DNA of 64,000 bases from Saprospiraceae bacterium. GTDB lineage: Bacteria; Bacteroidota; Bacteroidia; Chitinophagales; Saprospiraceae. Every line of letters starts with the position of its first letter. Positions within the stretch are counted from its first letter, which is position 1. A program made the translations under genes and the position numbers. The notes under the pieces are model-generated. The model did no database searches and was not told where the DNA came from. It saw nothing but the letters and a program-made list of their open reading frames with translations. The stretch spans positions 1 to 64,000 of the forward strand of contig JAIPBL010000027.1 in the NCBI GenBank assembly GCA_021739645.1. The letters are read 5' to 3'. Positions 1 to 8,436 of the stretch are shown here, piece by piece.

Positions 1-41
1 TCGGCGGAAGCAAGACCGCCGAACTGGAGTTCGGCGGCACA
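1..41. repeat. REP-like palindromic repeat, copy 1 (cut by the window edge)
   Basis: Bases 16-41 hold a near-perfect palindrome (CCGCCGAACT / AGTTCGGCGG around a GG centre) followed by CACA. Bases 1-7 (TCGGCGG) look like the end of a second arm that begins outside the window. The same 26 bases recur at 20759-20784. The copy lies just beyond the stop codon of the minus-strand CotH gene, so it could act as that gene's terminator hairpin. Confidence 0.7.
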
Positions 42-47
42 TTTCCG

Positions 48-2609
48 TCACTCCTGCTTCACCAGCTTCAGCGTCCGCTGCACCCCATCCACTTTGATGT
101 TGAGGAAATAAACACCGGGGGCGATGCCTTTGCCCGTGGTGTCGAACCCAAAGAGGTGGTCGCCAGCGTTCATGCGCAGGTCGGAGAACAGGTCGGCAAC
201 TTCCCGCCCGGCTACGTCGAGCAGGCGCATGGATACGAGGCCCGGCGCTGGCAAATTGTAGCTCACGGTGAACTGCTGGGTGAAAACGGTGGGCAGCACG
301 CTGGCTTGAAACTGGTCAGCCTGCAAGCCGTGCGTTGCCGAAGGCATGAAATTAAACACGGCGGTGATGGTGTCTGGTTGCGTGAGCGTCAGGCTGTTTT
401 GCGCCAAGCTGCTATCGGTGAATGCATGATTCGTTGATTTCCAGAAGCTAAAGGTGAAGGTAGGGTCAGCTGGGGTCACGTCCAGCAGCGTTTCAATATT
501 GCCAAAAAATGGTGAATTGGTTGGCAATTGGTTGTAAATCAAGCTGTTGGCTTGGATGGTGCCGGCGTTGGGTGGGTCGGTCATCAGCACCACGTCGTAG
601 GGGCCGGTGGTCTCGTAGCAGTCGTTGATGCCAGCGCCGCCTGCCAGCGATTCGCAGCGCCGCTCGATGAAATAGCGCAAACGCTCCACATTGTTCAGCC
701 ACTGCTGCATGGAGCCGCCCCAACGGATGATATGGCTGGGCATCTCCGGGGCGATGGTCGCAACGATGGTGTCGAGGTAGGTCAGCATGTTTTCACAGCT
801 GAACATAGACTTCGCCAAGTCCGCTTGCCGGGTGATGTAGAATTGCCGAAACGCCGGGCTTTCCTGCAACTTGTTGATGAGGTTGATATGGCGCTGAGGC
901 TGAGGGTCCCACCAGTCGTTGAGGTCAATGATTTCGGGGTTGCAGGGCAAGGCAGTGGCGCTGGTGTCGGCGATGCCGGTGTAGTTGATGTAGTAGGCGA
1001 AGGTGGCGTCGAGGTCCCAGAGGATATAGCCCCATTTTTGGTGGGTACCTTCGGGATTGAGGCCACGCCACCAGCCGGTGTTCCAGTTCAGCCAGTCGCT
1101 GGCGACGGTGAACGAGTTGGCGATGAAGTAATCGCAGAGGCTGACCACGTCGAGTTGGCTTTCCACGTAGGCGTAGTTGGCAGGGTCGGCCATGTCGTTG
1201 TTCTCCACGAAATTGTAGAGGTTTTCCCAGTTCTGGAAGGCCATGCCGTTGGCATCGTACTGTGCCCAGGTGTTGCCCCAAGTGAGCAGGTACTCCAGGT
1301 CGTATTTGCCTTGGTTGTATTCGTACTCGGTGTGGTCGTGCTCATCGGGCAGGGACCGGAGGTCATAAACGCCCCAGTATTGGCCGTTGAAAAAGACGAT
1401 GCATTTTGAGCTCAAGCGCACGTCGAGGTGCATGTCGCCGAGGTAGGCAAGGTTGTGGACGTAGGCATCTCGCACGTTGGCACTCACGACTTGGCCATTT
1501 TCGGTGTAATTGCTGCCGCCGGGGTAGTTGTCGTCGCCTGCTGCCCGCATGATGACCCGCTGGAACTCGTCCCGCAAGCTCAGGCCGGGGAAGAGCAGTT
1601 CCTCGATGGCGTTGTCCTCGCCCATCTCGTCTCGGCTCACCCAGTCAATGCTGCGCTGGCTGTTCACCCAACTGTCCTGCCCGTGGCTGTTGAGTTCACC
1701 AGTGACCTTTGCGGTTCGGGTTTTATCCAAACCAAATAACTCGAACGAGCCTTTCGGGCGGAGATTTTGGTTGCCATTGGCCAACAGGAGCAGCTGCGTA
1801 CCGGAGGCCGATACGACGGGCAGGGTGTAGTCAACATTGATAAAATAGGTCGAAAACTCCAGGAAACTCGGATAAAGCAGCGGGTCGTTGCTGAAAGCGA
1901 TGGCCTTGATGACCTTCGTTTCATGCAGCGTGATTGGCCCGGTGTAGATGGTCGAGTTTGCCGTTGGCAAGTTGCCGTTGGTGGTGTATCGGATGATGGC
2001 GGTGCTGTCCTCGCAGGTGATGGTGACCACCACCGAGTCTTGATAAAACCCGGCGGGCATGTCAAAATCAGGGTCTTCCACATAATCTTCGTAAAAATAA
2101 ACTGCGTTGTTGCTGGCACCTGGTGTGGTCACGACTGTTAAGCCCCAGTCCATTCCAAAGTCCGTTTTTCTGCCAGCGGACTGACCAAGTTGCAGCTTTT
2201 TCACCTTTTTGTTTTCCAGCTCCACGCCGGTGGCGTTGCTAAAAATGAGGCGTTCAGGCGTTCCCTTGGTTTGGGTGAGCTTGAAATTGGCGTGGATGTG
2301 CCCGTTCGCCGCTTCGTCACGACCGGAGAGCCAAACGACGAGGTAGCCGTTCGCCGGGATGGCCGTTCCCTGCGGGAATTTCCATTTGTCGGGTTTGTCC
2401 GGGTTGTCGCTTAGTTGGTAGTTGCTGATGTCGGCGGGTGCTGTGTCGGGATTGTAGAACTCTACCCAATCCTCATACTTGCCGTAGTTGTCGAGCGTGG
2501 TGGAGAGGTTGGCCGCTGTGTATTCGTTGATGACGACTTGGGCTGAGGGCGTTATTGCGAAGCAAAAAAATGCGGCCAACAGGCCGATAGTGGGTTTTGT
2601 GATGCGCAT
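48..2609 (-). CDS. Secreted CotH-kinase/lamin-tail protein with type IX sorting domain
   Basis: 853 aa. A signal peptide (about residues 1-23, ending PSAQ) is followed by a lamin-tail (LTD) domain beginning VVINEYTAAN (about 24-130), a chitobiase/hexosaminidase C-terminal-type domain (about 180-265, IIRYTTNGNLPT) and a CotH-like region (about 270-640, with WGVYDLR, DHTEYEY and WDLDATFAYY). The last ~90 residues end in GVYFLNIKVDG and KLVKQE, the pattern of a type A type IX sorting domain. CotH proteins are atypical secreted kinases, known in spore coats and exported proteins; the substrate here is unknown. I infer export by the type IX system whose PorU/PorV genes lie at 11.5-16.7 kb and attachment at the cell surface. 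Confidence 0.8.
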   Translation of the reverse strand: MRITKPTIGLLAAFFCFAITPSAQVVINEYTAANLSTTLDNYGKYEDWVEFYNPDTAPADISNYQLSDNPDKPDKWKFPQGTAIPANGYLVVWLSGRDEAANGHIHANFKLTQTKGTPERLIFSNATGVELENKKVKKLQLGQSAGRKTDFGMDWGLTVVTTPGASNNAVYFYEDYVEDPDFDMPAGFYQDSVVVTITCEDSTAIIRYTTNGNLPTANSTIYTGPITLHETKVIKAIAFSNDPLLYPSFLEFSTYFINVDYTLPVVSASGTQLLLLANGNQNLRPKGSFELFGLDKTRTAKVTGELNSHGQDSWVNSQRSIDWVSRDEMGEDNAIEELLFPGLSLRDEFQRVIMRAAGDDNYPGGSNYTENGQVVSANVRDAYVHNLAYLGDMHLDVRLSSKCIVFFNGQYWGVYDLRSLPDEHDHTEYEYNQGKYDLEYLLTWGNTWAQYDANGMAFQNWENLYNFVENNDMADPANYAYVESQLDVVSLCDYFIANSFTVASDWLNWNTGWWRGLNPEGTHQKWGYILWDLDATFAYYINYTGIADTSATALPCNPEIIDLNDWWDPQPQRHINLINKLQESPAFRQFYITRQADLAKSMFSCENMLTYLDTIVATIAPEMPSHIIRWGGSMQQWLNNVERLRYFIERRCESLAGGAGINDCYETTGPYDVVLMTDPPNAGTIQANSLIYNQLPTNSPFFGNIETLLDVTPADPTFTFSFWKSTNHAFTDSSLAQNSLTLTQPDTITAVFNFMPSATHGLQADQFQASVLPTVFTQQFTVSYNLPAPGLVSMRLLDVAGREVADLFSDLRMNAGDHLFGFDTTGKGIAPGVYFLNIKVDGVQRTLKLVKQE

Positions 2610-2696
2610 TGGAGAAAAGTTTTTTGTGAAATTTTTCCAAAGAAAAACAAAGTTCTCCGAACCTGCGCCATGAAGATGGAGATAGTAGGGGAACTG

Positions 2697-3929
2697 TCAG
2701 CGGGGAATCAAATCCCAACTGGGCGAGAGGAAGTTTCGGGCAGGCTCGGCGGAGAGCAAACCCGTCTCGGAGAGTAGGCTCAGATAGGCTTGGTAAACGT
2801 CCTTTTCTACACTTAACATTTCCATATCAAGCCTAACAAGGGTTTCCTGCACCCTTAGCAAAGTCTCTGGGTTTTCAAGCCCACTGCCATAGAGGCGCTG
2901 TGGGTCGTACTGGTTTTTGAAGGATTCGTATTGGTTTTGTAAAAAAGCATGTTCCGAAATGAGTTTGGTGAACGCTTCCATCTTTTGTAAAAAAGCCTGT
3001 TCGGTTTTTGCCTTTTCCATTTCAGCGTCCATTTTGGCATCCAAGGCTTTCAACTGGCGCTCCTGTTCCGCCAGTTTCGTGCCCTTTGGCCAGGGCAGTT
3101 CGAAGCCTGCGCCAACGGCAAAGCGGTCTTCGAGCAGGTCTTTCGCATTGCCCGAATAGCGGAACTGGAGATAACTGAGCAGGTTTTTGCCTTCCATGCG
3201 TTTCATTTCGGCTTCCAGTGCCGCCATGTTGGCTTGGGCCTGCTCCCGCCGTACAGCAGGTGACGCTGCCGAGCTACCCAATGCTGCCATGGATTTCATC
3301 ATGGGAATGGGCATCAACGAATCCACGGCCAGTCCCCATTCTTTCCCGGTGAAAATCTGGACAAATATTCGTTGTGCTGGCGCTTTTCCGCTTAGGTTGA
3401 AAAGCTTTTTATCTACCTCCAAAAGGTCCTCCTCTGCCCTGAAATAATCGTCAAGGTTTTGTGTCAACCCCAATGAAAGTTGTTGGCCGAACACGTTTTT
3501 TTTGTCCAACAACACTTGTTTTTGGCGCTCAAGCAGGGTGGTGTTTTTTTTGTCAAAATGCACGTCGAGCAGCAGTTCGTAACGGTCGAGCAGGGCTTCC
3601 TGCACCAACAATTGGCGTTCTGCCTCAGACAATTCCTTCATCGAGCCGTAAATGGCTGTCTGAGTTCGCTTCATGCCAAAGCCGTTCGTGCCGATGCGCA
3701 GGGCGTACTCCTGTTGCTCGGGGTCGAGGTCCCGGGTTTCGGTGCGGATTTCCAGTTTGCGGAGCAAAGGGAGGCTGAAATCAGTGTTTTCAAGATAAGC
3801 TTGCTGCTCCCGATGGAGTTGAAGGGCGGGGTCGTCCCAAGCCGTGGCGAGCAACTGGTTGGGCGTGATTTGCGACCATGTTGCTGTGCAAAAACACAAA
3901 ATCAAACTTGTCGAGAAAAGGAGTTTCAT
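2697..3929 (-). CDS. TolC-like outer-membrane efflux protein
   Basis: 410 aa with an N-terminal signal peptide (MKLLFSTSLILCFCTATWSQ) and two long helical, coiled-coil-prone stretches (about 55-190 and 205-395, rich in Glu, Lys, Leu and Gln) in the duplicated arrangement of outer-membrane efflux (TolC) proteins. Similarity to the family is structural rather than by a strong motif. It lies 72 bp downstream of a HlyD-like adaptor on the same strand, which supports a role as the outer-membrane channel of a tripartite exporter. No inner-membrane pump gene is adjacent. Confidence 0.6.
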   Translation of the reverse strand: MKLLFSTSLILCFCTATWSQITPNQLLATAWDDPALQLHREQQAYLENTDFSLPLLRKLEIRTETRDLDPEQQEYALRIGTNGFGMKRTQTAIYGSMKELSEAERQLLVQEALLDRYELLLDVHFDKKNTTLLERQKQVLLDKKNVFGQQLSLGLTQNLDDYFRAEEDLLEVDKKLFNLSGKAPAQRIFVQIFTGKEWGLAVDSLMPIPMMKSMAALGSSAASPAVRREQAQANMAALEAEMKRMEGKNLLSYLQFRYSGNAKDLLEDRFAVGAGFELPWPKGTKLAEQERQLKALDAKMDAEMEKAKTEQAFLQKMEAFTKLISEHAFLQNQYESFKNQYDPQRLYGSGLENPETLLRVQETLVRLDMEMLSVEKDVYQAYLSLLSETGLLSAEPARNFLSPSWDLIPR

Positions 3930-4001
3930 TTAAAAGTTGATGAGGGTTTATAAAGGTTTGTAGCAGGCGTTTATCAACCCTGTCAACCTTTGAGCTGGTT
4001 T

Positions 4002-5033
4002 TCAAAAAAACGAAAATGCCGCTGTTTGCGTCATGGTCACTTTCACTTTTTCACCTTGTAAAAATGCATTATCGAGTGGGATTTGCAATTGTACCTCCCG
4101 GCCCCAAGCCTTGAGGTCGGGTATGCGGCGGAGGCGTTCGGGTAGTTCTTTGATGCGAGTGCCGAGGCCGAGCACCACACCCGGCACCTGGTATTCTGGC
4201 TGGTTGATGGAGCCGACCATGAGTGTGTCACCAAGCTTGATGGCTGCCAACCGCCCGTCGCCGATGTAGGTTGTGACCACGTCGGGGTGCGTGCCGTATA
4301 TTTTCAGGATGACCGTGTAGGCTTCGATTTTCTCTCCGGGCATAAAGTCCAATTGACCAACAATGCCTGATTGCGGAGCGAAAATATCTAGTTCCGCTTC
4401 TTGCTTTTTGATGAGTTCTAGCTCACTTTCCAGCTTTTTGATGCGGAGGTCAATGGGCGCTTGCGTGAGCTCAGTCTCGGATTTTACCTGACTCAAACTC
4501 ACGTCCAACTGCTTGATTTCCAGTGCTTTCTCTTTTTTGAGTGATTCGATTCGTTGCAGATGGATGTCGGGGGTGTCATTGTTTTTGTCCGACCCAATGT
4601 CCAGGGTTTTGATGCTGGCCAACACTTTGACCTGGGCGGCATGTTCGGTTTCGAGCTGCGCAATTTTTTGGTCGTAGGTGATGGTGAGGGCGGCACGTTT
4701 GGCATCCAGTTGGGTGGCCTTGGCCTGCAGTTGCTCAATGTCCATGTAGCGTTTCACCTGCAACTCCCGGATTTCGTAGTTGATGTCGTTGATTTTGATG
4801 GGCAGGTCGGTACGGTAGAGGCGGGCGAGGAGTTGGCCGGAGTCCAGTTTTTCGCCAAGCGCCACGTTGATTTCCTTGATTTCGACCGGGTATTGGAGGT
4901 TGACGGACCGGATTTGATTTTCGGCAATGCCATAAAACTCCTCAGGGTTGCTGACGAGTTTTTTGGTCAAGGGGATAAAAAAAATGATCCCCAAAAAGAA
5001 GACGATGTACAGAAAATTAAAACGAAAACGCAT
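4002..5033 (-). CDS. HlyD-family periplasmic adaptor (membrane fusion protein)
   Basis: 343 aa. One N-terminal membrane anchor (about residues 7-24, NFLYIVFFLGIIFFIPL) is followed by half of a biotinyl-lipoyl-like fold (EIKEINVALGEKLDSGQLLARL), a long coiled-coil hairpin (about 85-225), the returning lipoyl half (LDIFAPQSGIVGQLDFMPGEKI) and a beta-barrel region. This is the standard order of HlyD/EmrA adaptors, which bridge an inner-membrane pump and a TolC channel. The TolC-like gene follows 72 bp downstream and is probably co-transcribed. The ABC transporter or other pump must be encoded elsewhere. Confidence 0.75.
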   Translation of the reverse strand: MRFRFNFLYIVFFLGIIFFIPLTKKLVSNPEEFYGIAENQIRSVNLQYPVEIKEINVALGEKLDSGQLLARLYRTDLPIKINDINYEIRELQVKRYMDIEQLQAKATQLDAKRAALTITYDQKIAQLETEHAAQVKVLASIKTLDIGSDKNNDTPDIHLQRIESLKKEKALEIKQLDVSLSQVKSETELTQAPIDLRIKKLESELELIKKQEAELDIFAPQSGIVGQLDFMPGEKIEAYTVILKIYGTHPDVVTTYIGDGRLAAIKLGDTLMVGSINQPEYQVPGVVLGLGTRIKELPERLRRIPDLKAWGREVQLQIPLDNAFLQGEKVKVTMTQTAAFSFF

Positions 5034-5050
5034 TTGCTAATTTTGGTAGT

Positions 5051-5111
5051 GGGTATTAGGTATTGGGTATTGACGTTGTAAAAGTGAATTAATTCCCAAT
5101 ACCTAATTCCC
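5051..5111. repeat. Intergenic inverted repeat built of ~7-bp words
   Basis: The left arm 5051-5067 (words GGGTATT, AGGTATT, GGG) pairs with the right arm 5095-5111 (CCCAATA, CCTAATT, CCC) with one mismatch in 17. The arms are 27 bases apart, between two minus-strand genes. Each arm is itself a tandem array of 7-bp words. It may act as a terminator, but there is no strong T-run. Confidence 0.6.
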
Positions 5112-5120
5112 AGCATCCAT

Positions 5121-5900
5121 TTAAAACAATTGACACCTGAGCGAAAATCCCAGCGAGCGCTTCAGGATGGTCATGTGTGTTGGGCCACCGAAGGAAGCCC
5201 GGTAGCCAAGCCCTTTCCTGAACTCCAATCCGAATTCCATTTTCCGAAGGAACCTGATGCCTATTCCGGCTTGTAAGAACAGCCGCTGGTTAAAGCTTTC
5301 CCTTTGGCTGTAGGTCAAGTCAAATTCTTGACCTTCAGCCGGATTGTCGGAAATGGTGTCGTCCAGTAAAAAGCCCTTCACGTGAACTTTCCCGCTGTGA
5401 GAAAAGCCAAAGTTAGTGCCAAGCCCTCCGTACCAATTCCACCGCTTTCCGGTTTGGCTGCGCAGGAGGTACACCACCTCCATGGCCGTTTCCTTGTTCT
5501 CGGCATTCACTTCGAGCCACTGGTAGTCGGCATTGCCCTCAGTGCCCATTTCGTAGTGCACCATGTCGATGCGCCCCGAAATGTCAAGGAATGAGAACAG
5601 GATTTCCGTGTTCGGTGAACGGAGCGGCGAGATAGACAGTCCGATGCGGAAAGTGCCATTATCGCAGTTCATCCTCGTCATTTCTCCAGAACCAAAAGGT
5701 AGGTTACTATCGTCAAAGGTTGCATCCAGCGCCGTGCTGAGGAGATAATAGTGGTTCAGGTTCACCGGCATGTCAATATCGCCGCCGAGGGCGATGCCGA
5801 AGCGGGCCACTTGCCAGTTTGGGGCTGTGGCTTCCAGTTGGGCGTTGGCTTGGCTGGCAATCATGTTCGCCAGCAGGAGCAAAGGTAGAATACGTTTCAT
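5121..5900 (-). CDS. Outer-membrane beta-barrel protein, unknown function
   Basis: 259 aa if translation starts at the ATG at 5900. That start was chosen because it begins a signal peptide (MKRILPLLLLANMIASQANAQ); an upstream in-frame extension to 5993 lacks secretion features. The mature part has alternating hydrophobic/aromatic strands (for example FRIGLSISPL, LFLQAGIGIRFL, MEFGLEFRKGLGYR) and ends in SLGFSLRCQLF, as in Bacteroidota outer-membrane barrels that end in an aromatic residue. No specific family was recognised. Confidence 0.6.
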   Translation of the reverse strand: MKRILPLLLLANMIASQANAQLEATAPNWQVARFGIALGGDIDMPVNLNHYYLLSTALDATFDDSNLPFGSGEMTRMNCDNGTFRIGLSISPLRSPNTEILFSFLDISGRIDMVHYEMGTEGNADYQWLEVNAENKETAMEVVYLLRSQTGKRWNWYGGLGTNFGFSHSGKVHVKGFLLDDTISDNPAEGQEFDLTYSQRESFNQRLFLQAGIGIRFLRKMEFGLEFRKGLGYRASFGGPTHMTILKRSLGFSLRCQLF

Positions 5901-6032
5901 GCGGTGGTCATTTTTGTTGGAAAATACGGTTTCAAAAATGCGTCTTCGCAATGGGAACGACAAGCACGGCGCGCACCCTACCGATGCAACCAAGTTTTTC
6001 CGATAATTGTACGAATGAAATTTGATGGTAGG

Positions 6033-6188
6033 TCAGTGAATGTCAAAATCGAAAAGCAGCTTCGGGTGCACGCCCAGCGCCGCTGCAATTAGAAAAACTT
6101 GGCTGATGCTGGTATTGATGACACCCCGCTCGATGCGGCTGATTTGGCTGAACTCCAAATCAGCTGTGTACGCCAACTGTCCTGAAAA
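6033..6188 (-). pseudogene. Remnant of an XRE/Cro-type HTH regulator
   Basis: Read on the minus strand, this stretch encodes about 51 residues that match the second half of an XRE helix-turn-helix domain (QLAYTADLEFSQISRIERG followed by IAAALGVHPKLLFDF). That is the recognition helix plus the usual AxALGVxPxxLF end. An in-frame stop just upstream (6189-6191) removes the first helices, and no start codon remains. I read it as a decayed regulator gene; a frameshifted but functional gene is less likely. Confidence 0.55.
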
Positions 6189-6252
6189 TCATGCAACCAA
6201 AAGCACGGGAAGTACACACTTTCGTCAAGTTTTAACAACAGATAATTTGAAT

Positions 6253-6282
6253 GAGGACAGGGTCTTGCAAGGCCCTGTCCTC
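6253..6282 (+). promoter_or_regulatory. 30-nt near-perfect palindrome just upstream of a start codon
   Basis: GAGGACAGGG and CCCTGTCCTC flank TCTTGCAAGG, so the 30 bases fold almost end to end with a single G-U pair. The structure ends 16 bases before the ATG at 6299. It has no following T-run, so it looks more like a leader hairpin or an operator than a terminator. Confidence 0.45.
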
Positions 6283-6298
6283 AAAATCTCTTTCAGTT

Positions 6299-6903
6299 AT
6301 GAAAAAAAAAGTTTACTTAGTTTCATTGATTGCAGTTGTCCTTTGCTCCTCACTTTGCGCACAATCATCACCCAAAAATCTCTTGCAGTTCAAAACTAAC
6401 CTCTATTATTTCAAGGGGTTAGATATAAGGTTCAAACCTCTCAATTATTTCCCTCTCAATTTGGTCTATTCTAGGTACATAAAGGACAAGCCTTATTTTA
6501 TTGGAGCCAACTTTTATCATTATCGTTATTCCGACCATAACCACCCTGAACTTAAGGAACGGGGTGATGTTCAGGCCAAGTTCTTTATTGTCGTTGGTTT
6601 ACATGCAGGTTACAGGCTTCCCATTACCTCGAAAAGAACGTTCTTGGCCAAGTTTGGCTTGGCTTACCGCATGGGTCGGAGGATCAGTTTTACTCCATGA
6701 TTCAAATTAGCCCTGGCAGTTACGAAACTTTTGGTACCCGATACAAATACAAAGACCCCGGTTTTGAGGTTTCTGCGGAGGAGCAATTTAAATTAGGAGA
6801 GCGCTGGTCGCTTAGTGTTGGAGGTGGATACCAGTATTTCTTGTCAAGGGAAACCACGAACCATCATTTGTGGGTGAATGCAGGTATCGGGTATGCGTTT
6901 TAG
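6299..6903 (+). pseudogene. Outer-membrane barrel protein split by a frameshift
   Basis: The first part (6299-6700, 133 aa) starts with a signal peptide (MKKKVYLVSLIAVVLCSSLCAQ) and continues as barrel strands up to GLAYRMGRRISFTP, where it stops. A second frame beginning at the overlapping ATG (6697) continues for 68 aa with the same character (FEVSAEEQFKLGERWSLSVGGGYQYF) and ends in VNAGIGYAF, a typical barrel terminus. The two halves together, about 200 aa, make one plausible barrel. I infer a single frameshift near 6690-6700, either real or a sequencing/assembly error. Two separate genes with a 4-bp overlap are possible but unlikely, because neither half is a complete barrel. Confidence 0.6.
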
Positions 6904-6955
6904 AATTCCAGCAAACAACTAAAATGAAGTGAAATCTTCAAAAAACTGGCTCAAA

Positions 6956-8266
6956 TTATTTTTCCAGCATCCCCTCCAGCCCCACGCTGCGTGAGCCTTT
7001 TATCAAAAAATGGGTTTCCTTGAAAACCTTTGAGGCGTACCAATCCTTGAGTTGGGCAGTGTTCTCAAAAAAAACGGCATCGGTCGCCCCGGCAGCTCGC
7101 CGAAATTCCTCGCCAACCAATACCACTTGGTCAAAACCACTGCCGCTTGCCAAAACTGCCACGGCCAGGTGTTCCTCATCACTGTACTTGCCCAGTTCCT
7201 TCATCGCACCGAGAATGGCTACTTTGTGTCGGGCGGCCATTTTTGAGAAAGCGTTGATGGCGGTTCTCATGCTGGTCGGGTTGGCATTGTAGGCATCCAG
7301 GATAAAAGTGTTGGTGCCGATAGTCTTCAGTTGCGAGCGGTTGTTGCTTGGCACATAACTTTCGATGGCTGCAACGATTTTTTCAGCAGGCACCTTGAAA
7401 TACTTGCCAATTACCACCGCTGTCATGATGTTGTTGAAGTTGTAGCGGCCAATGAGTTGGCTTTTGGCTACTGCCAGTTGCCCGTTTTCATCCAAAAAAG
7501 CTACCCGCACGAAGGGTTCTTCCGCCACCAATCTTACCTCGAACGGTACATTGGCTTCATCCGGCGATTCGCTTTTTTTGTAAAAAAGCTTGAGCCGGTT
7601 GCCTTCGGCAAGTCCCGTCAAATAAGGTTCGTCCATGTTGATGAACACGAGGCCGTTGCGTTCGGCCAGGTAGCGGTACAGCTCCGATTTCGTCTGTTTT
7701 ACCCCCTCAAAACCGCCGAATCCTTCAAGATGTGCCTTGCCCACATTGGTGATGAGGCCGTGCGTTGGCTCGGCGATGCGGCAGAGGAAGTCAATCTCGC
7801 CAAGGTGGTTGGCGCCCATTTCCACGACGGCCACCTCTGTTTTGGCTGGCATGGCCAGCAGGGTGAGCGATACGCCGATATGGTTGTTGAGGTTCCCTTT
7901 GGTGTAATGGGTGGGGTAGTGGCTCGACAGTACGGCGCTGACGAGTTCCTTTGTGGTGGTTTTGCCGTTGCTCCCTGTGATGGCCAGCACTGGGATATTG
8001 AACTGGCGGCGGTGGTGCGTGGCCAAGTGTTGAAGGGTGGTGAGCACGTCGTCCACTTGGATGTATGAGCCAGTCGGCAATTCGACTGGTTCATCCACAA
8101 TGGCACAGGCTGCCCCCTCATCAACTGCATGGGCGGCGTAGTCGTTGCCGTTGAAGCGTTCGCCTTTGAGTGCAAAGAACAAGCAGCCCGGCACCACCTT
8201 GCGGCTGTCTGTCACGATAGTCGGATGCTTTTTGAAAATCTGGTATATTATCTCAGTCGAGTCCAA
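6956..8266 (-). CDS. murF: UDP-N-acetylmuramoyl-tripeptide--D-alanyl-D-alanine ligase
   Basis: 436 aa, normal MurF length. It adds D-Ala-D-Ala to UDP-MurNAc-tripeptide in the cytoplasm, the last soluble step of the peptidoglycan precursor pathway. The N-terminal substrate domain has TDSRKVVPGCLFFALKGERFNG. The ATP-binding loop GSNGKTTT is at residues 98-105, followed by KGNLNNHIGVSLTLL, EMGANHLGEID and ITNVGKAHLEGFGG. The C-terminal domain carries LDAYNANPTSM. It lies downstream of gldJ on the same strand; murF next to gldJ is not functionally obvious but puts a cell-wall gene in the type IX locus. Confidence 0.95.
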   Translation of the reverse strand: MDSTEIIYQIFKKHPTIVTDSRKVVPGCLFFALKGERFNGNDYAAHAVDEGAACAIVDEPVELPTGSYIQVDDVLTTLQHLATHHRRQFNIPVLAITGSNGKTTTKELVSAVLSSHYPTHYTKGNLNNHIGVSLTLLAMPAKTEVAVVEMGANHLGEIDFLCRIAEPTHGLITNVGKAHLEGFGGFEGVKQTKSELYRYLAERNGLVFINMDEPYLTGLAEGNRLKLFYKKSESPDEANVPFEVRLVAEEPFVRVAFLDENGQLAVAKSQLIGRYNFNNIMTAVVIGKYFKVPAEKIVAAIESYVPSNNRSQLKTIGTNTFILDAYNANPTSMRTAINAFSKMAARHKVAILGAMKELGKYSDEEHLAVAVLASGSGFDQVVLVGEEFRRAAGATDAVFFENTAQLKDWYASKVFKETHFLIKGSRSVGLEGMLEK

Positions 8267-8285
8267 GTCATGTTTTTTTGAATGC

Positions 8286-8293
8286 CAAAAATA
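8286..8293 (-). promoter_or_regulatory. Possible -7 box for murF
   Basis: On the minus strand the sequence reads TATTTTTG, matching the Bacteroidota -7 consensus TAnnTTTG, 19 bases upstream of the murF start. No clear TTTG -33 box is at the right spacing, so the call is tentative. Confidence 0.3.
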
Positions 8294-8370
8294 AGTAGCG
8301 TAATTGGATTAGGGTTGGTTGAATCGACAACGGACGAATTTATTACTGAATCCCAAACGTTCTCCAAAAA

Positions 8371-8406
8371 AAAAGACCCCGCATCGCTGAAGATACGGGG
8401 TCTTTT
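8371..8406 (-). terminator. Rho-independent terminator of gldJ
   Basis: AAAAGACCCCG pairs with CGGGGTCTTTT around a 14-base loop. In the minus direction the stem is followed by a T-rich run (complement of the A9 at 8366-8374). It lies between gldJ and murF, so murF probably has its own promoter. Confidence 0.85.
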
Positions 8407-8436
8407 AATTTTCAAGTGCTGTTTCTGTCTCGAAAA

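Noticed and set aside
528-1409. Long plus-strand frame (293 codons) opposite the CotH gene
   Set aside because: It lies wholly antisense to a well-supported gene, has Val/Gly/His-rich composition typical of a shadow frame and no domain.
7331-8068. Plus-strand frame of 245 codons opposite murF
   Set aside because: Antisense shadow of a clear murF gene, with no recognisable protein features.
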